Part shown: positions 43,901-51,251 of the stretch, piece after piece
Layout: every line of letters begins with the position of its first letter
Numbering within the stretch: position 1 is the stretch's first letter
Assembly: GCA_015069325.1 (NCBI GenBank)
Contig: SVIV01000001.1
Location: 1-64,000 of the forward strand
Length of the DNA: 64,000 nt
Source of the DNA: Clostridiales bacterium
GTDB lineage: Bacteria > Bacillota > Clostridia > Christensenellales > UBA1242
Direction: 5' to 3'
The notes under the pieces: model-generated
Seen by the model: the letters and a program-made list of their open reading frames with translations, nothing else
Told to the model about the DNA's origin: nothing
The model's database searches: none
Program-made: the position numbers and the translations under genes

Positions 43901-46900
43901 GAGAAAACGATAATGACGTAAAATTTATTGAATCGGTGCCAACTTCTTCTATGAGAGTATATCTTTCTCCGGGGGCATCAATAGAACTTAAGCAAGAAGA
44001 CTTCAACGGAAAAGAACTTCAATATACTCTTACAGTGACACCAAATAAAACGGCAACAACTTCAGATGGTGTTACATACATTGAAACAACAGCAACAAAA
44101 TATAGAATGTTATTTAGGGGTAAGACTCTGGATTATACTTATAAAGTTGATTTTGAATACGATGGTAGAGTTTGGACGGGCACTTTTGACGGAGAAAACA
44201 TCAATAGCACATCAGTTGGGTTGGTTGTTGAAACAATGTCCCTGACAAACCACGAAGGAGTGTATTATTTTAGAATAAATATGTCTCTTCTTAGAAAGGC
44301 AATAGACAAAATCCTTTCAGCAAGTGAACAAGAGTTTGAAATTCACACAGAATATAATGTTGATATTTATGCAATGTCAAATGGCGATAAGGGCGTCCTT
44401 AATGGAAAGAGTGGTAAGTTTACCATTACTTATCAAGATTTTGATATTGAGAGTATGAGTTTAGATAAAGGTGTTATTAAACTTCCTTCAACGTCTGAAG
44501 GCAATTTGATTGTCAGATATGCATATGCAACAACAGCAAATACAGTTGAATCATTTGTTGTTGAAAAAGGGGAAACAGAGATCGATCTTGCTCCTATAGC
44601 AAAGGCAGGAGAGCTTGCTTTCATTACGTTCTCTTTGAAAGGTAATCATACATATAATTCAATGAGTGTTGAAAGTGAAATTTATGGAATTTCAAATCCA
44701 TATAAACTTTCAAAACCTTCAGTTGAATCATTAAACAACAATTTAAGAATTACATACAGTTCGGCCGACCTTGCCGATGAAGTAAAAAATGCAATGGGTG
44801 GCGAAATTTCTTACGTTGTGGCAAACAATAGTGGTGGTTCTCACATTTCAAATACAACTACAAATCAAATTGACTATCAAGTTGGTGAGTTTGTTGAAGA
44901 AAAGAATGCATCTGAATTTTATGTGTATCTTCAAGGAAACAATGGAAACTTCAAAAAACTTGTTAGTGGTGATGCATACTTTACAAATAGCGCATATTAT
45001 GATTATCAACTTGCTTTGGTTGAAAGAGAAAACTTGCTGTTTGATAGAAACGGAAATTTACTTCAAGTTATCTTTAAATCAGAAACAGATTCAATTGAGG
45101 CGAAAATGTTAAATTATCGCCAAGAGACGGTTGATGTTTTCTATGAAGTAGAACGTGGTAGCATTAGTTTTGATATGCCACTTACATTTACAGAAAATGT
45201 ATTTACTGAAGACGATTTACTTGCAAATATTCTTTATCAAGTAACTATTAAATATTACGATAAGAGTGATGACGACAAAACTTCTAGTCCGGAATATGTT
45301 GCAACACTTTATCTTACTCAAGAACATTTGGTTGATGGTAAGCTTTGGCTTGATGGGCAGCTTGTAAATCAAGCATATCAAAAGGCGCATTCAGATGCTC
45401 CACATTACGATTTGGCTTCATTTGAAGTTACAGCACTTGTTGCAAATGAAGTGGGCAATGGAGGGGTTGTTGCTATCAATAAGAAACATTATTCAATTGA
45501 TGGAAGTTTTAAATCTGTTGATGGTGCATACTTATTAAGGTCAACTACCGAGCTTACTCTTGACGGAACCGATGAAAAGAAATTTGCTCATCCAAATCAA
45601 GCAAAAAGGCCAACAGCTCAAGGTTGGCTTACAATGCAAGATGGAGAGATTAAATTTATTACTGATCCTGAAGTGCATAAGGATGTTACCGGATCAGAAT
45701 ACAAAGACAGCGAAATTATGAAAATGCTTGTTTTGCTTGATGAATATGATGTTACTGGATCAAAAATAACAGGAAAGCAATATGAAATTCAAGGGAAATT
45801 GCGAGTTACTGATGAAACTGAAGGCAGAGTTGGAAGGTTTATTCCTGACGATTTTACTGACGATGTAATTCAGTATTTAAAAGGCAACAAATTTAAAGTT
45901 TCACTTATGACTTATAATGATGATCAGTTGCTTTCATTGCCATTAGAAATTGAAAATGTTTACAAAATGCCAGACATTAAGGGCAATTATGAAATTAGAG
46001 TCAAAGAAAATATTGGAGATGGCGGTTTGGTTACAGGATATACAACTTATATTGACTTCTCAAAATATTTTGCTAATTTTAAAGTCAATAATAGCAATAC
46101 ATTCTATTCAATTAAAATGATTATAGATTTAGGTGATAATAAGTCAGTTACAGTTACTTTGACTGCAAGCAACCCAACATATGATTTGAAAAATAATATT
46201 GAATCACTTTCAATTCAAGCACAAGACTCTCAGCCTTACGGGACAGACAATCGTATTTTACTTATTAATAGTGATGTCTTAGATGTTTCAGTGTTAAAGA
46301 CAACCTATGAAGCAAAAGTAATTGATGGCGAAGAACAAGGAATCATTTCTTGGAATGAAGAAACTTCAGGGTTTGATTGGATTGGCGGCGAAGACGGTGT
46401 GGAATATGAATTCTTCTACAAACTGGTTATGTCTTCAAATACCGAAATAGGTATTACTTCAAATTCGTTCTATCTTCCAAAAAATATGGGAACAGTTAAA
46501 TCGTTCTTAATCCAAGCAAGAAACAAGAGCTTGGTTGACGAAAAAGGTAATAATGTAATTTATTTATTCGGTGAAAGTATTGTGTCGGAAGAATTAAACG
46601 GAACAGTGAATTTGTTCCACAGCGGAGACGGAAGTAAAGGCAATCCATATTTAATTCAAACAATCAGCAATAATGCAACAGGTGTTGTTGAAAGAACTGC
46701 ACTTCAGCAGTTTAACGCAATGAGACTTCGAAATTATGAAGGCGTTCATTTCAAATTAATGGAAAATATTATTATTACGATTGGCGAAAATTTTATGCCA
46801 ATGACAGAGTTCAACGCAAACTTAAATGGTAATGGTAAGACGATTGAGATTAGAGCCGGCAATTTAAACAAAATGTCTTCAGATTATTTAGCAAAAGGCA

Positions 46901-47826
46901 TATTAGGACAAGAATATTCATTTGGATATTACTATTCTATGTTTGAAAAACTAAATAAAACAGCGGTTGTAGAAAAGTTAAATATTAAGTATACAATTAA
47001 TAATAATTCAATCTCATCAAAATATATGATTTTTGCACCTATCGCAGCAATAAATGAAGGGACAATAAAAAATGTTACAACGATTTCATTGAACATTAAT
47101 GCCTTAGGTGGAGAAGGAGACAATCGTGCTGTAATAGCGGGTATTGCTGGTGTGAATTATGGCAACATTTTAAATTGCAATAATGATAGTGATTTTACTT
47201 ACACAATCGTGCAAAACTTAAGTTGTATGACATTCTATGCAGGAATAAGTGCATTCAATGAAACCGGCAGTGCAATATTCAACTGTTGCAACAATGGAAA
47301 CATTAACATTACATCACAGACATATGGACTGAATGTTTATGTAGGGGCGATTACCATTAAAAATGCGGGCGGAGTTTACGCCTGTGCAAATAATGGAGAT
47401 ATAGCTGTTCAAGGTCAGTCGTCTTCATTCAAAGGGGCATACTATATTTCTGGGTGTGCAATTGTGAATAATGGCGGGACAATAAACAACAGCTTCAATA
47501 AAGGCAAGCTTAGTGCGAGCAATTATACTTCAAGCAGTATTAGTGGAATTGTTATAAAAATCGGTGCAGGATCATTACAATCAGTAGCAGATGTGGCTAA
47601 TAATAAAATTGCACAGGATTGCTCACAAAATGTATCTTCAAAAGATTGTTATTATCTTTCAGGCGTTGACAAACCAGAGCATTTGAATGGATATACGCTT
47701 TCAGGTGAAGTTGATATGACTTTAGAAGTAATCACGATTTATGTTGACGGCGTAAACTATGACTGCTCATTATCTATTACTGGTAATAGCGCAAGTGGAT
47801 ACATTCCAAAAATAACTATTAAGTAA
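37933..47826 (+). CDS. Giant multidomain lipoprotein (3297 residues)
   Basis: A very large exported lipoprotein. The signal peptide ends in VSAC with lipidated Cys22. Residues ~25-110 look Ig/BIG-like. The following ~2750 residues are a long series of ~90-100 residue beta-sandwich units resembling fibronectin type III. Recurrent strands are LSYNNGILSFECN, VSLAFDQASETLSWTT and GYLLEWQKDN, often ending in KLAKP or KLSKP linkers. Residues ~2890-3200 (SGDGSKGNPYLIQT, then LNGNGKTIEI, IAAINEGTIKNVT, IAGVNYGNILNC, INNSFNKG) are GLUG-like right-handed beta-helix repeats. No catalytic motif or LPXTG is visible. It probably forms a long fibre from the membrane. The ATG follows AAGGGG by 6 bases. A smaller lipoprotein follows 35 bases later. 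Confidence 0.85.
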   Translation: MKKKYLLGILFSVFSIVFVSACNSPSNIKANFKQEEYTLSVDGSINFFDEFSASGINTDTITLESSNENILRKEEDSFIAKNSGWAYVIARSGNNILAQAKVNVRYKFSSPQNISISNEGVLTWDHSYVTNSENGQTINAQKYSLSYGLVQEDTTVAYTTAPVITTNSYALPTDIKGNYKIKLQAISTNNLYENSDIIENEVNYGVMGKLENIIVENSLSGGVVKIAWTKKANAKYDIFVEGFLAEDVPVADDAGLSTFSYDFSPYENDDNIRLDFVAKPQLTGSSMPTTTTIYLKRVAKPSINYSNTNGQISLSSVSNTKGYVLQDVNDVSNIIDLGKKTTSSLEDKQEGAYTLKALAIGMGKSGTNYYINGLYSSPITVYKLAKPVVEYKMTENGVLISITPTDIATKYKITYGAETATATDADINSETQKIEKTISLSAANAGLVEISIQAFPQTGATVNVGGENFTEKILKSDVESFAVYKTASIRNLEHSISGKKSTTTFNFNKISNVEHKFELFINDNLISNSFEHTGSIVRFVVDDLSKIASLGNKYTFKVKAYLTDAYGEIISTTATEEKIISILGVATKSESQTNGYFSWNSINGAKYLYEVYETNASGTILNQTPVQTSTITGTTIATKLECGYYKIRVYSIGNNRDLLDAHFEDASKYLEMDFFVTEKIATPTVVFIPGGENNQLEITSTEYAKKYQVSVNRIIDGVGVIAADGSGTYIFNNNFTAVGTYNVEVVVDCGDCPEGKEIHLPSDSASLTVTRIASAAYDEVGDTNDGVKLIKNSYGQITGQQLVVKKADYLKQLEAKRGETTLATTTNGEYFIIDMTSNEFGSNYTITLTNIAQDAVESNYYLNSATTSYSFAKVQTPTNLSYNNGILSFECNDNKIESIYLYITTYKNDLAGYCYILELTEGIGAGTTQIDLQTAINDAIEDNDYFKNAYDSMDYLKVTMQSVANTLSGGVHYLPSTVSAGIEISDLSPVSLAFDQASETLSWTTIEDGLYDIYINGTKVMQNQANTSIALAEITGFDKTILQEITVVAKHSKYFNAKQSNSIKIKQLSCPTSVSIEKDGEKFNLNINFSANNAISKVQIDATDCTYTKGNNFATSEITSAGKKEILLIAGEEAVDGVYYLDSSKVEFTLQTIGNIVLTQEADTIKWNNPSDNIMRYNSLNPYNVILTLVDTDGSITKSEIWTKEEKYISLMELEELFGVDFNDETKDFTLYAQAVFNLSYSLNLTVSGAIGLFEDSAVSNVITLYKLQSITGVNYTAKDSSLITNDEVAKKMNGNVEFSFADKWSSLDNVNFIITIGDTPFTVPARNASITGLYSVKLEGSTWKISIPVQLFSTKTVEIKLQVSRTGSLTSDESTLTVARLDKVAEMNLSQEGVLTVTDSQVGVKYALTINHADGKKTQVFDKDEISAIDITTGHWLGAFGAGDYTILVVAYDEEGNVLPSIQALEYKSHQYEGIKNIDIDEEGRIILTVGADSYTNAVFTAKTTVEGKTYTKTFVPTLMGNTGDGAEYMYYISMKDAVDLFEAELLADGIDVYRGYEFSFTVRDEDGINTAWKTISFVFSGDYDTQDLTPEFKRAGLDEDYIVFTMSEMVETSSIYTKYIASYTTTDEEGNQVIANREKEVSYSTIGIPLSTIQGYWIEGENGGRFSKTNNSSGSEVAKACYAVKLNDVLADLECGQYTIKTYRTAIDGEGNYIQYSTFTLTGYKLCTVKDSDEEGEVSLNVSNGYLLEWQKDNKDLSEKAQQENAYYVVVTDGENTKKFLTNVLVYDLRTCGLEINKEYQVSVVALSTDSTVIASNESRSITISQYGKPSNPTVEQGVLGFDLSATQSESGTLFGDIALSGSAENYQQTITETEIYSSPFSFNIENIAKEKIRIKFTTITAQNAEGKAYYITVKAIDLLLDYEVDGKSYFTLLEEYKATITDEKTSAMIESILASRRGLGTDEYLFDDEGTIIPMGLYEVSFVQVIRENDNDVKFIESVPTSSMRVYLSPGASIELKQEDFNGKELQYTLTVTPNKTATTSDGVTYIETTATKYRMLFRGKTLDYTYKVDFEYDGRVWTGTFDGENINSTSVGLVVETMSLTNHEGVYYFRINMSLLRKAIDKILSASEQEFEIHTEYNVDIYAMSNGDKGVLNGKSGKFTITYQDFDIESMSLDKGVIKLPSTSEGNLIVRYAYATTANTVESFVVEKGETEIDLAPIAKAGELAFITFSLKGNHTYNSMSVESEIYGISNPYKLSKPSVESLNNNLRITYSSADLADEVKNAMGGEISYVVANNSGGSHISNTTTNQIDYQVGEFVEEKNASEFYVYLQGNNGNFKKLVSGDAYFTNSAYYDYQLALVERENLLFDRNGNLLQVIFKSETDSIEAKMLNYRQETVDVFYEVERGSISFDMPLTFTENVFTEDDLLANILYQVTIKYYDKSDDDKTSSPEYVATLYLTQEHLVDGKLWLDGQLVNQAYQKAHSDAPHYDLASFEVTALVANEVGNGGVVAINKKHYSIDGSFKSVDGAYLLRSTTELTLDGTDEKKFAHPNQAKRPTAQGWLTMQDGEIKFITDPEVHKDVTGSEYKDSEIMKMLVLLDEYDVTGSKITGKQYEIQGKLRVTDETEGRVGRFIPDDFTDDVIQYLKGNKFKVSLMTYNDDQLLSLPLEIENVYKMPDIKGNYEIRVKENIGDGGLVTGYTTYIDFSKYFANFKVNNSNTFYSIKMIIDLGDNKSVTVTLTASNPTYDLKNNIESLSIQAQDSQPYGTDNRILLINSDVLDVSVLKTTYEAKVIDGEEQGIISWNEETSGFDWIGGEDGVEYEFFYKLVMSSNTEIGITSNSFYLPKNMGTVKSFLIQARNKSLVDEKGNNVIYLFGESIVSEELNGTVNLFHSGDGSKGNPYLIQTISNNATGVVERTALQQFNAMRLRNYEGVHFKLMENIIITIGENFMPMTEFNANLNGNGKTIEIRAGNLNKMSSDYLAKGILGQEYSFGYYYSMFEKLNKTAVVEKLNIKYTINNNSISSKYMIFAPIAAINEGTIKNVTTISLNINALGGEGDNRAVIAGIAGVNYGNILNCNNDSDFTYTIVQNLSCMTFYAGISAFNETGSAIFNCCNNGNINITSQTYGLNVYVGAITIKNAGGVYACANNGDIAVQGQSSSFKGAYYISGCAIVNNGGTINNSFNKGKLSASNYTSSSISGIVIKIGAGSLQSVADVANNKIAQDCSQNVSSKDCYYLSGVDKPEHLNGYTLSGEVDMTLEVITIYVDGVNYDCSLSITGNSASGYIPKITIK

Positions 47827-47861
47827 GTTATGAAAAAAGGATATCGAGAATATCATAAAAT

Positions 47862-48707
47862 ATGAAAAAAATAATTTTAGTTTTTACATTGATATTCTCC
47901 TTATCTTTTTTTGTTGGTTGCCAAGGCGAAGATTATTCCATTCCAACATCAAGTATAATGAATAGATTGGTTTTTTCATCAACAGGAGAGATTACGCAAA
48001 CAATATCATTTAATGTTGACAGCGATTATATTAAAAGTATTTCAAAAAAAGGTGAAGATGTTGTTTTCGTAAATAATCTTGTCAAACAAGTTGATTTGTT
48101 AAGACAAAAGTTTTTGCTTTCGTTTGCACTTGTTTATCTTGATAATCCTATTGAAAATCTAAAAATTGGTCAGGGAGTGAAACTAACATTGACGTCTTAT
48201 AAAACGGAATTTGACGTTGTGTCTTTTGATATGATATTTGCGTCGAATTATTCTTTTCAATATTATCATAATGTGTTGACAAATGATGATATTCAACCGT
48301 CTGCACCATTTTTAATTAAAAAACATAGTTCTACTTCGGCTTTTCCATTTTCTGTGAAAAATGCAAGTGGTGAAATTGTTGCAGAAGACTATAAAAATAT
48401 TTATTTGTCAGCTAGCAAAGGATTATCATTTAAAGATAAATTAGAAGAAGAGTATTCGCCGAGTTTTGTGTATAATTACTGCACATTTTCAAACAAAATT
48501 AAAAGTGATGCTGATTTTGTTTTTTCGGATAGTGAAGGTTTATACAATCACGTTTGGATAAAAGATGATATATCGTTGCAAAACTCTACTTTGACAATCT
48601 ACTACTATCAAATCAATAAAGGCAATTGGCTTATGCTTGCACTTGTTTGCCCATGTGTATGTTTAGGTGGGTATTGTTTGTTTAAGTGGATAAAAAATAA
48701 AAATTAA
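47862..48707 (+). CDS. Lipoprotein with an additional C-terminal membrane helix
   Basis: A 281-residue protein. The signal peptide has lipobox FVGC (Cys20). The extracellular part (about 21-250) starts with IMNRLVFSSTGEITQTISFNVDSDYI, a beta-rich domain of unknown family. A C-terminal helix (WLMLALVCPCVCLGGYCLF, about 256-274) is followed by KWIKNKN, which should stay in the cytoplasm. The protein would thus be tethered at both ends. It lies 35 bases after the giant lipoprotein and is probably its partner. The nearest SD (AAAAGG at ~47835) is about 20 bases from the ATG, with a GATAT/ATATC hairpin between. Alternatively TATCAT at 47851-47856 could give a leaderless start. A terminator follows. 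Confidence 0.75.
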   Translation: MKKIILVFTLIFSLSFFVGCQGEDYSIPTSSIMNRLVFSSTGEITQTISFNVDSDYIKSISKKGEDVVFVNNLVKQVDLLRQKFLLSFALVYLDNPIENLKIGQGVKLTLTSYKTEFDVVSFDMIFASNYSFQYYHNVLTNDDIQPSAPFLIKKHSSTSAFPFSVKNASGEIVAEDYKNIYLSASKGLSFKDKLEEEYSPSFVYNYCTFSNKIKSDADFVFSDSEGLYNHVWIKDDISLQNSTLTIYYYQINKGNWLMLALVCPCVCLGGYCLFKWIKNKN

Positions 48708-48733
48708 AAACAGTCGTAATGGCTGTTTTTATT
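48706..48733 (+). terminator. Terminator after the lipoprotein pair
   Basis: Stem AAAAACAGTC with GGCTGTTTTT (one G-T pair), 48706-48730, T-tail. Confidence 0.8.
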
Positions 48734-48771
48734 TTGCATATTATCTTTTATTTTTTACTGTTGCAAATCGC

Positions 48772-48801
48772 TTGACATCAAAATGCCCATAATGATAAAC
48801 T
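48772..48801 (+). promoter_or_regulatory. Promoter of the second BspA-like gene
   Basis: TTGACA at 48772-48777, 18-base spacer, TAAACT at 48796-48801. Transcription from ~48808 gives a ~175-base leader. Confidence 0.75.
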
Positions 48802-48807
48802 AACACT

Positions 48808-48983
48808 AAGAAAATATTTGAAGAGAAATGTGTTTTAAGCATTGCTCAAAAATAGCTTTCAAATCGCTATAGCGAAAATCTGGCGACTTGTAGATTAAAG
48901 CATTGCAATAATTTGACTTAGTTGCCTATATATTAGCAAGTAATAGCTAAGTCGGGCGACATTTGGTCGCAAAGGAGAAGAAA
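48808..48983 (+). promoter_or_regulatory. Structured 5' leader with alternative pairings (riboswitch-like, class unknown)
   Basis: Stems: CGCTATAGCG (48865-48874), GACTTAG/CTAAGTC (48915-48921 with 48947-48953) with an inner TTGC/GCAA pair, and GCGAC/GTCGC (48956-48960 with 48966-48970). The last ends directly at the AAAGGAG ribosome binding site. An upstream GCGACTT (48883-48889) can pair instead with AAGTCG (48949-48954) or GTCGC (48966-48970), so two folds exclude each other. AAGCATTGC occurs twice (48837, 48898). It does not match a riboswitch consensus I can recall. Confidence 0.55.
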
Positions 48984-51119
48984 ATGGAAAAACAAATTTC
49001 AAGCAGAAAATTTAAAACTACCGTTATTTCAATGTGCTTAGGCTTTTTCATGGTTGTTGGTGCTGTAATCGGTGTATGGGCAGCAACTACTCAAAACTAT
49101 AAAGCAGGGTTCAACGTAAGTTATTCAGTAGGCGACAATGTTGCAGCCAAAGTCCGCACAGAATATTTTATTCCAAACTTGGATAGTGATGGCGACGGTT
49201 ATCAAGACGGTGCAGTTACAGTTACTACAAACGAAGCGGGTGACACGGTAACGGCAGAAGATGGCTATGTTCATTTTGGTGCAGGTGAAGATTCTAGCGA
49301 AAAGTCAGTTGAAATAGGCAATTTAAAACTTTCTCCACAAACACCAAAGGTATATTTTTATTTCACCATTTGTAGCGAACTTGAAAATGGATATATTCAA
49401 GTAATATTAGGTGAAGATTATCAACAACAAAATATATCAGTAAAAACAAACTATTATAATACTGCTTCATTTACTTCTTCATCATCAGCGTCAACAGTTT
49501 CAAACGATGCTTATGCAAATAAACAATATGACAATGTTTCAGGCCGTGGCGTAAAAATTATTCGTGTTGAAATTGCAGTAAAAGACACAAACAAACCTGC
49601 CACAATTGAAGGTGACTTATCTTTAGGTCTTTACTACAGTGAAAAAGAACAAAATGTATCAACTTTAAGTAAAGTGAAATTGAATGCTTTTGCTCGTGAT
49701 TCTAGTAGTTTGACATTAGATTATGCACAAAAAGGTAATTACAAGACGACCGGGATAGACCTTTCAGAAACGGGCGATGGAAGTATTTGGGGATATATAG
49801 GTTCAGATTCTGGATATTATGTGATTTCTCAGGATACAATCGCATTGCCACCAGATTCGTCAAGTGTATTTTCATTTTACTATTGGAATCCTGAATATGA
49901 TGAAGATGCAGGATTTTGGTTAGAAGAACTTACACTTAATAATATTGACACATCAAGCGTAACTAATATGTCAAGAATGTTTGCGGTTCAATATGATAGC
50001 TATCTTGAAAATTTGGATTTGTCAAAGTTTGATACATCAAGCGTAACAGATATGTCATATATGTTTAGTGGTTGTTCTAACTTGCAAAGTTTAGATGTGA
50101 CAGGATTTGATACATCAAGCGTAACAGATATGACAGGAATGTTTATTGATTGTTTTAACTTGCAAAGTTTAGATGTTTCAGGATTTGATACATCAAAAGT
50201 GACAAAGATGGGATATACTGAGTATACGAAATATAGTCAAGTCTCATATGGAATGTTTAGTGGTTGTTATTACTTGCAAAGTTTAGATGTTTCAGGATTT
50301 GATACATCAAGCGTAACAGATATGTCAGGAATGTTTAGTGGTTGTAATTACTTGCAAAGTTTAGACGTATCTGGTTTTGACACATCAAGTGTGACAAATA
50401 TGAAAGAAATGTTTAGTGGTTGTTTTTACTTGCAAAGTTTAGATGTTGCAGGATTTGATACATCAAGCGTAACAGATATGTCAGGAATGTTTAGAAGTTG
50501 TTCTCGCTTGCAAAGTTTAGATGTTTCAGGATTTGATACATCACAAGTGACAAAGATGGGGTTTAGTGATACTTATTCTTACTTCTATGGTAATGGAATG
50601 TTTCAGGACTGTAGAAGTCTTACAAGTTTAGACGTATCTGGTTTTGACACATCTAATGTAACAGATATGTCATATATGTTTAATTATTGTTCTCGCTTGC
50701 AAAGTTTAGATGTTTCAGGATTTGATACATCTAATGTAACAAATATGTCACATATGTTTCATTGTTGTTCTAGCTTGCAAAGTTTAGACGTATCTGGTTT
50801 TGATACATCTAATGTAACAAATATGTCATATATGTTTGGTACTTGTATTAGGCTTACAAGTTTAGATTTGTCGAATTTTGATACATCAAGTGTAACAGAT
50901 ATGTCATCTATGTTTGCTACAACTGGGACTGCATATTCTGATATGCAGTTAAAAACAATATATGTTAGTGAACTTTGGTCAACAGCAAAGGTGACATCTT
51001 CGACAAAGATGTTTGATAGGTGCACAAGCCTTAAAGGTGCAGTTGCATATAATTCAAGCAAAATAGACAAGTCAATGGCAAATTACACAACAGGATATTT
51101 GACATACAAAGCAAACTAA
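48984..51119 (+). CDS. BspA-like (DUF285) surface protein with conserved stem module, long form
   Basis: A 711-residue paralogue of the 27578 protein. The N-terminal anchor/signal (VISMCLGFFMVVGAVIGVWA) and the ~190-residue beta stem (NVSYSVGDNVAAKVRTEYF onward) are shared. Residues ~315-670 contain about a dozen ~25-residue BspA/DUF285 units of the form LDVSGFDTSSVTDMSGMFSG. Two carry extra loops (KMGYTEYTKYSQVSYGMF and KMGFSDTYSYFYGNGMF). The end MANYTTGYLTYKA is shared with the shorter paralogue. The ATG follows AAAGGAG, the ribosome binding site that abuts the leader hairpin. The likely role is adhesion or display on the surface, inferred from the family. Confidence 0.82.
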   Translation: MEKQISSRKFKTTVISMCLGFFMVVGAVIGVWAATTQNYKAGFNVSYSVGDNVAAKVRTEYFIPNLDSDGDGYQDGAVTVTTNEAGDTVTAEDGYVHFGAGEDSSEKSVEIGNLKLSPQTPKVYFYFTICSELENGYIQVILGEDYQQQNISVKTNYYNTASFTSSSSASTVSNDAYANKQYDNVSGRGVKIIRVEIAVKDTNKPATIEGDLSLGLYYSEKEQNVSTLSKVKLNAFARDSSSLTLDYAQKGNYKTTGIDLSETGDGSIWGYIGSDSGYYVISQDTIALPPDSSSVFSFYYWNPEYDEDAGFWLEELTLNNIDTSSVTNMSRMFAVQYDSYLENLDLSKFDTSSVTDMSYMFSGCSNLQSLDVTGFDTSSVTDMTGMFIDCFNLQSLDVSGFDTSKVTKMGYTEYTKYSQVSYGMFSGCYYLQSLDVSGFDTSSVTDMSGMFSGCNYLQSLDVSGFDTSSVTNMKEMFSGCFYLQSLDVAGFDTSSVTDMSGMFRSCSRLQSLDVSGFDTSQVTKMGFSDTYSYFYGNGMFQDCRSLTSLDVSGFDTSNVTDMSYMFNYCSRLQSLDVSGFDTSNVTNMSHMFHCCSSLQSLDVSGFDTSNVTNMSYMFGTCIRLTSLDLSNFDTSSVTDMSSMFATTGTAYSDMQLKTIYVSELWSTAKVTSSTKMFDRCTSLKGAVAYNSSKIDKSMANYTTGYLTYKAN
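49960..50930 (+). repeat. Tandem ~75-base coding repeats (BspA/DUF285 units)
   Basis: Near-identical DNA phrases recur every 75-78 bases, for example TTTGATACATCAAGCGTAAC and TTGCAAAGTTTAGATGTTTC, with only a few base changes between copies. Two units hold in-frame insertions. The high DNA identity suggests recent expansion and ongoing unit-number variation. Confidence 0.85.
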
Positions 51120-51129
51120 ATTAAAAAAT

Positions 51130-51160
51130 AAAACAGCGAAAACTTTCGCTGTTTTTTATT
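51130..51160 (+). terminator. Terminator after the long BspA-like gene
   Basis: Stem AAACAGCGAAA (51131-51141) with TTTCGCTGTTT (51144-51154), T-tail. Confidence 0.85.
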
Positions 51161-51196
51161 TATATAAAATAATTTAACAAAATTTATTTAGTATTC

Positions 51197-51225
51197 TTGA
51201 AATTTTTATAAAACTATGCTAAACT
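51197..51225 (+). promoter_or_regulatory. Promoter of the typA-dnaB operon
   Basis: TTGAAA at 51197-51202, 17-base spacer, TAAACT at 51220-51225. Confidence 0.7.
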
Positions 51226-51251
51226 AGATAGTTGAAAAAGGATAATGAATT

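Noticed and set aside
48808..48983. Cyclic-di-GMP, PreQ1 or other known riboswitch
   Set aside because: The conserved loop sequences of these classes are not present as far as I can recall them. It is kept only as an unclassified structured leader.
49960..50930. CRISPR-like regular repeats
   Set aside because: The ~75-base periodicity is coding and in frame (BspA/DUF285 units). There are no unique spacers and no cas genes.
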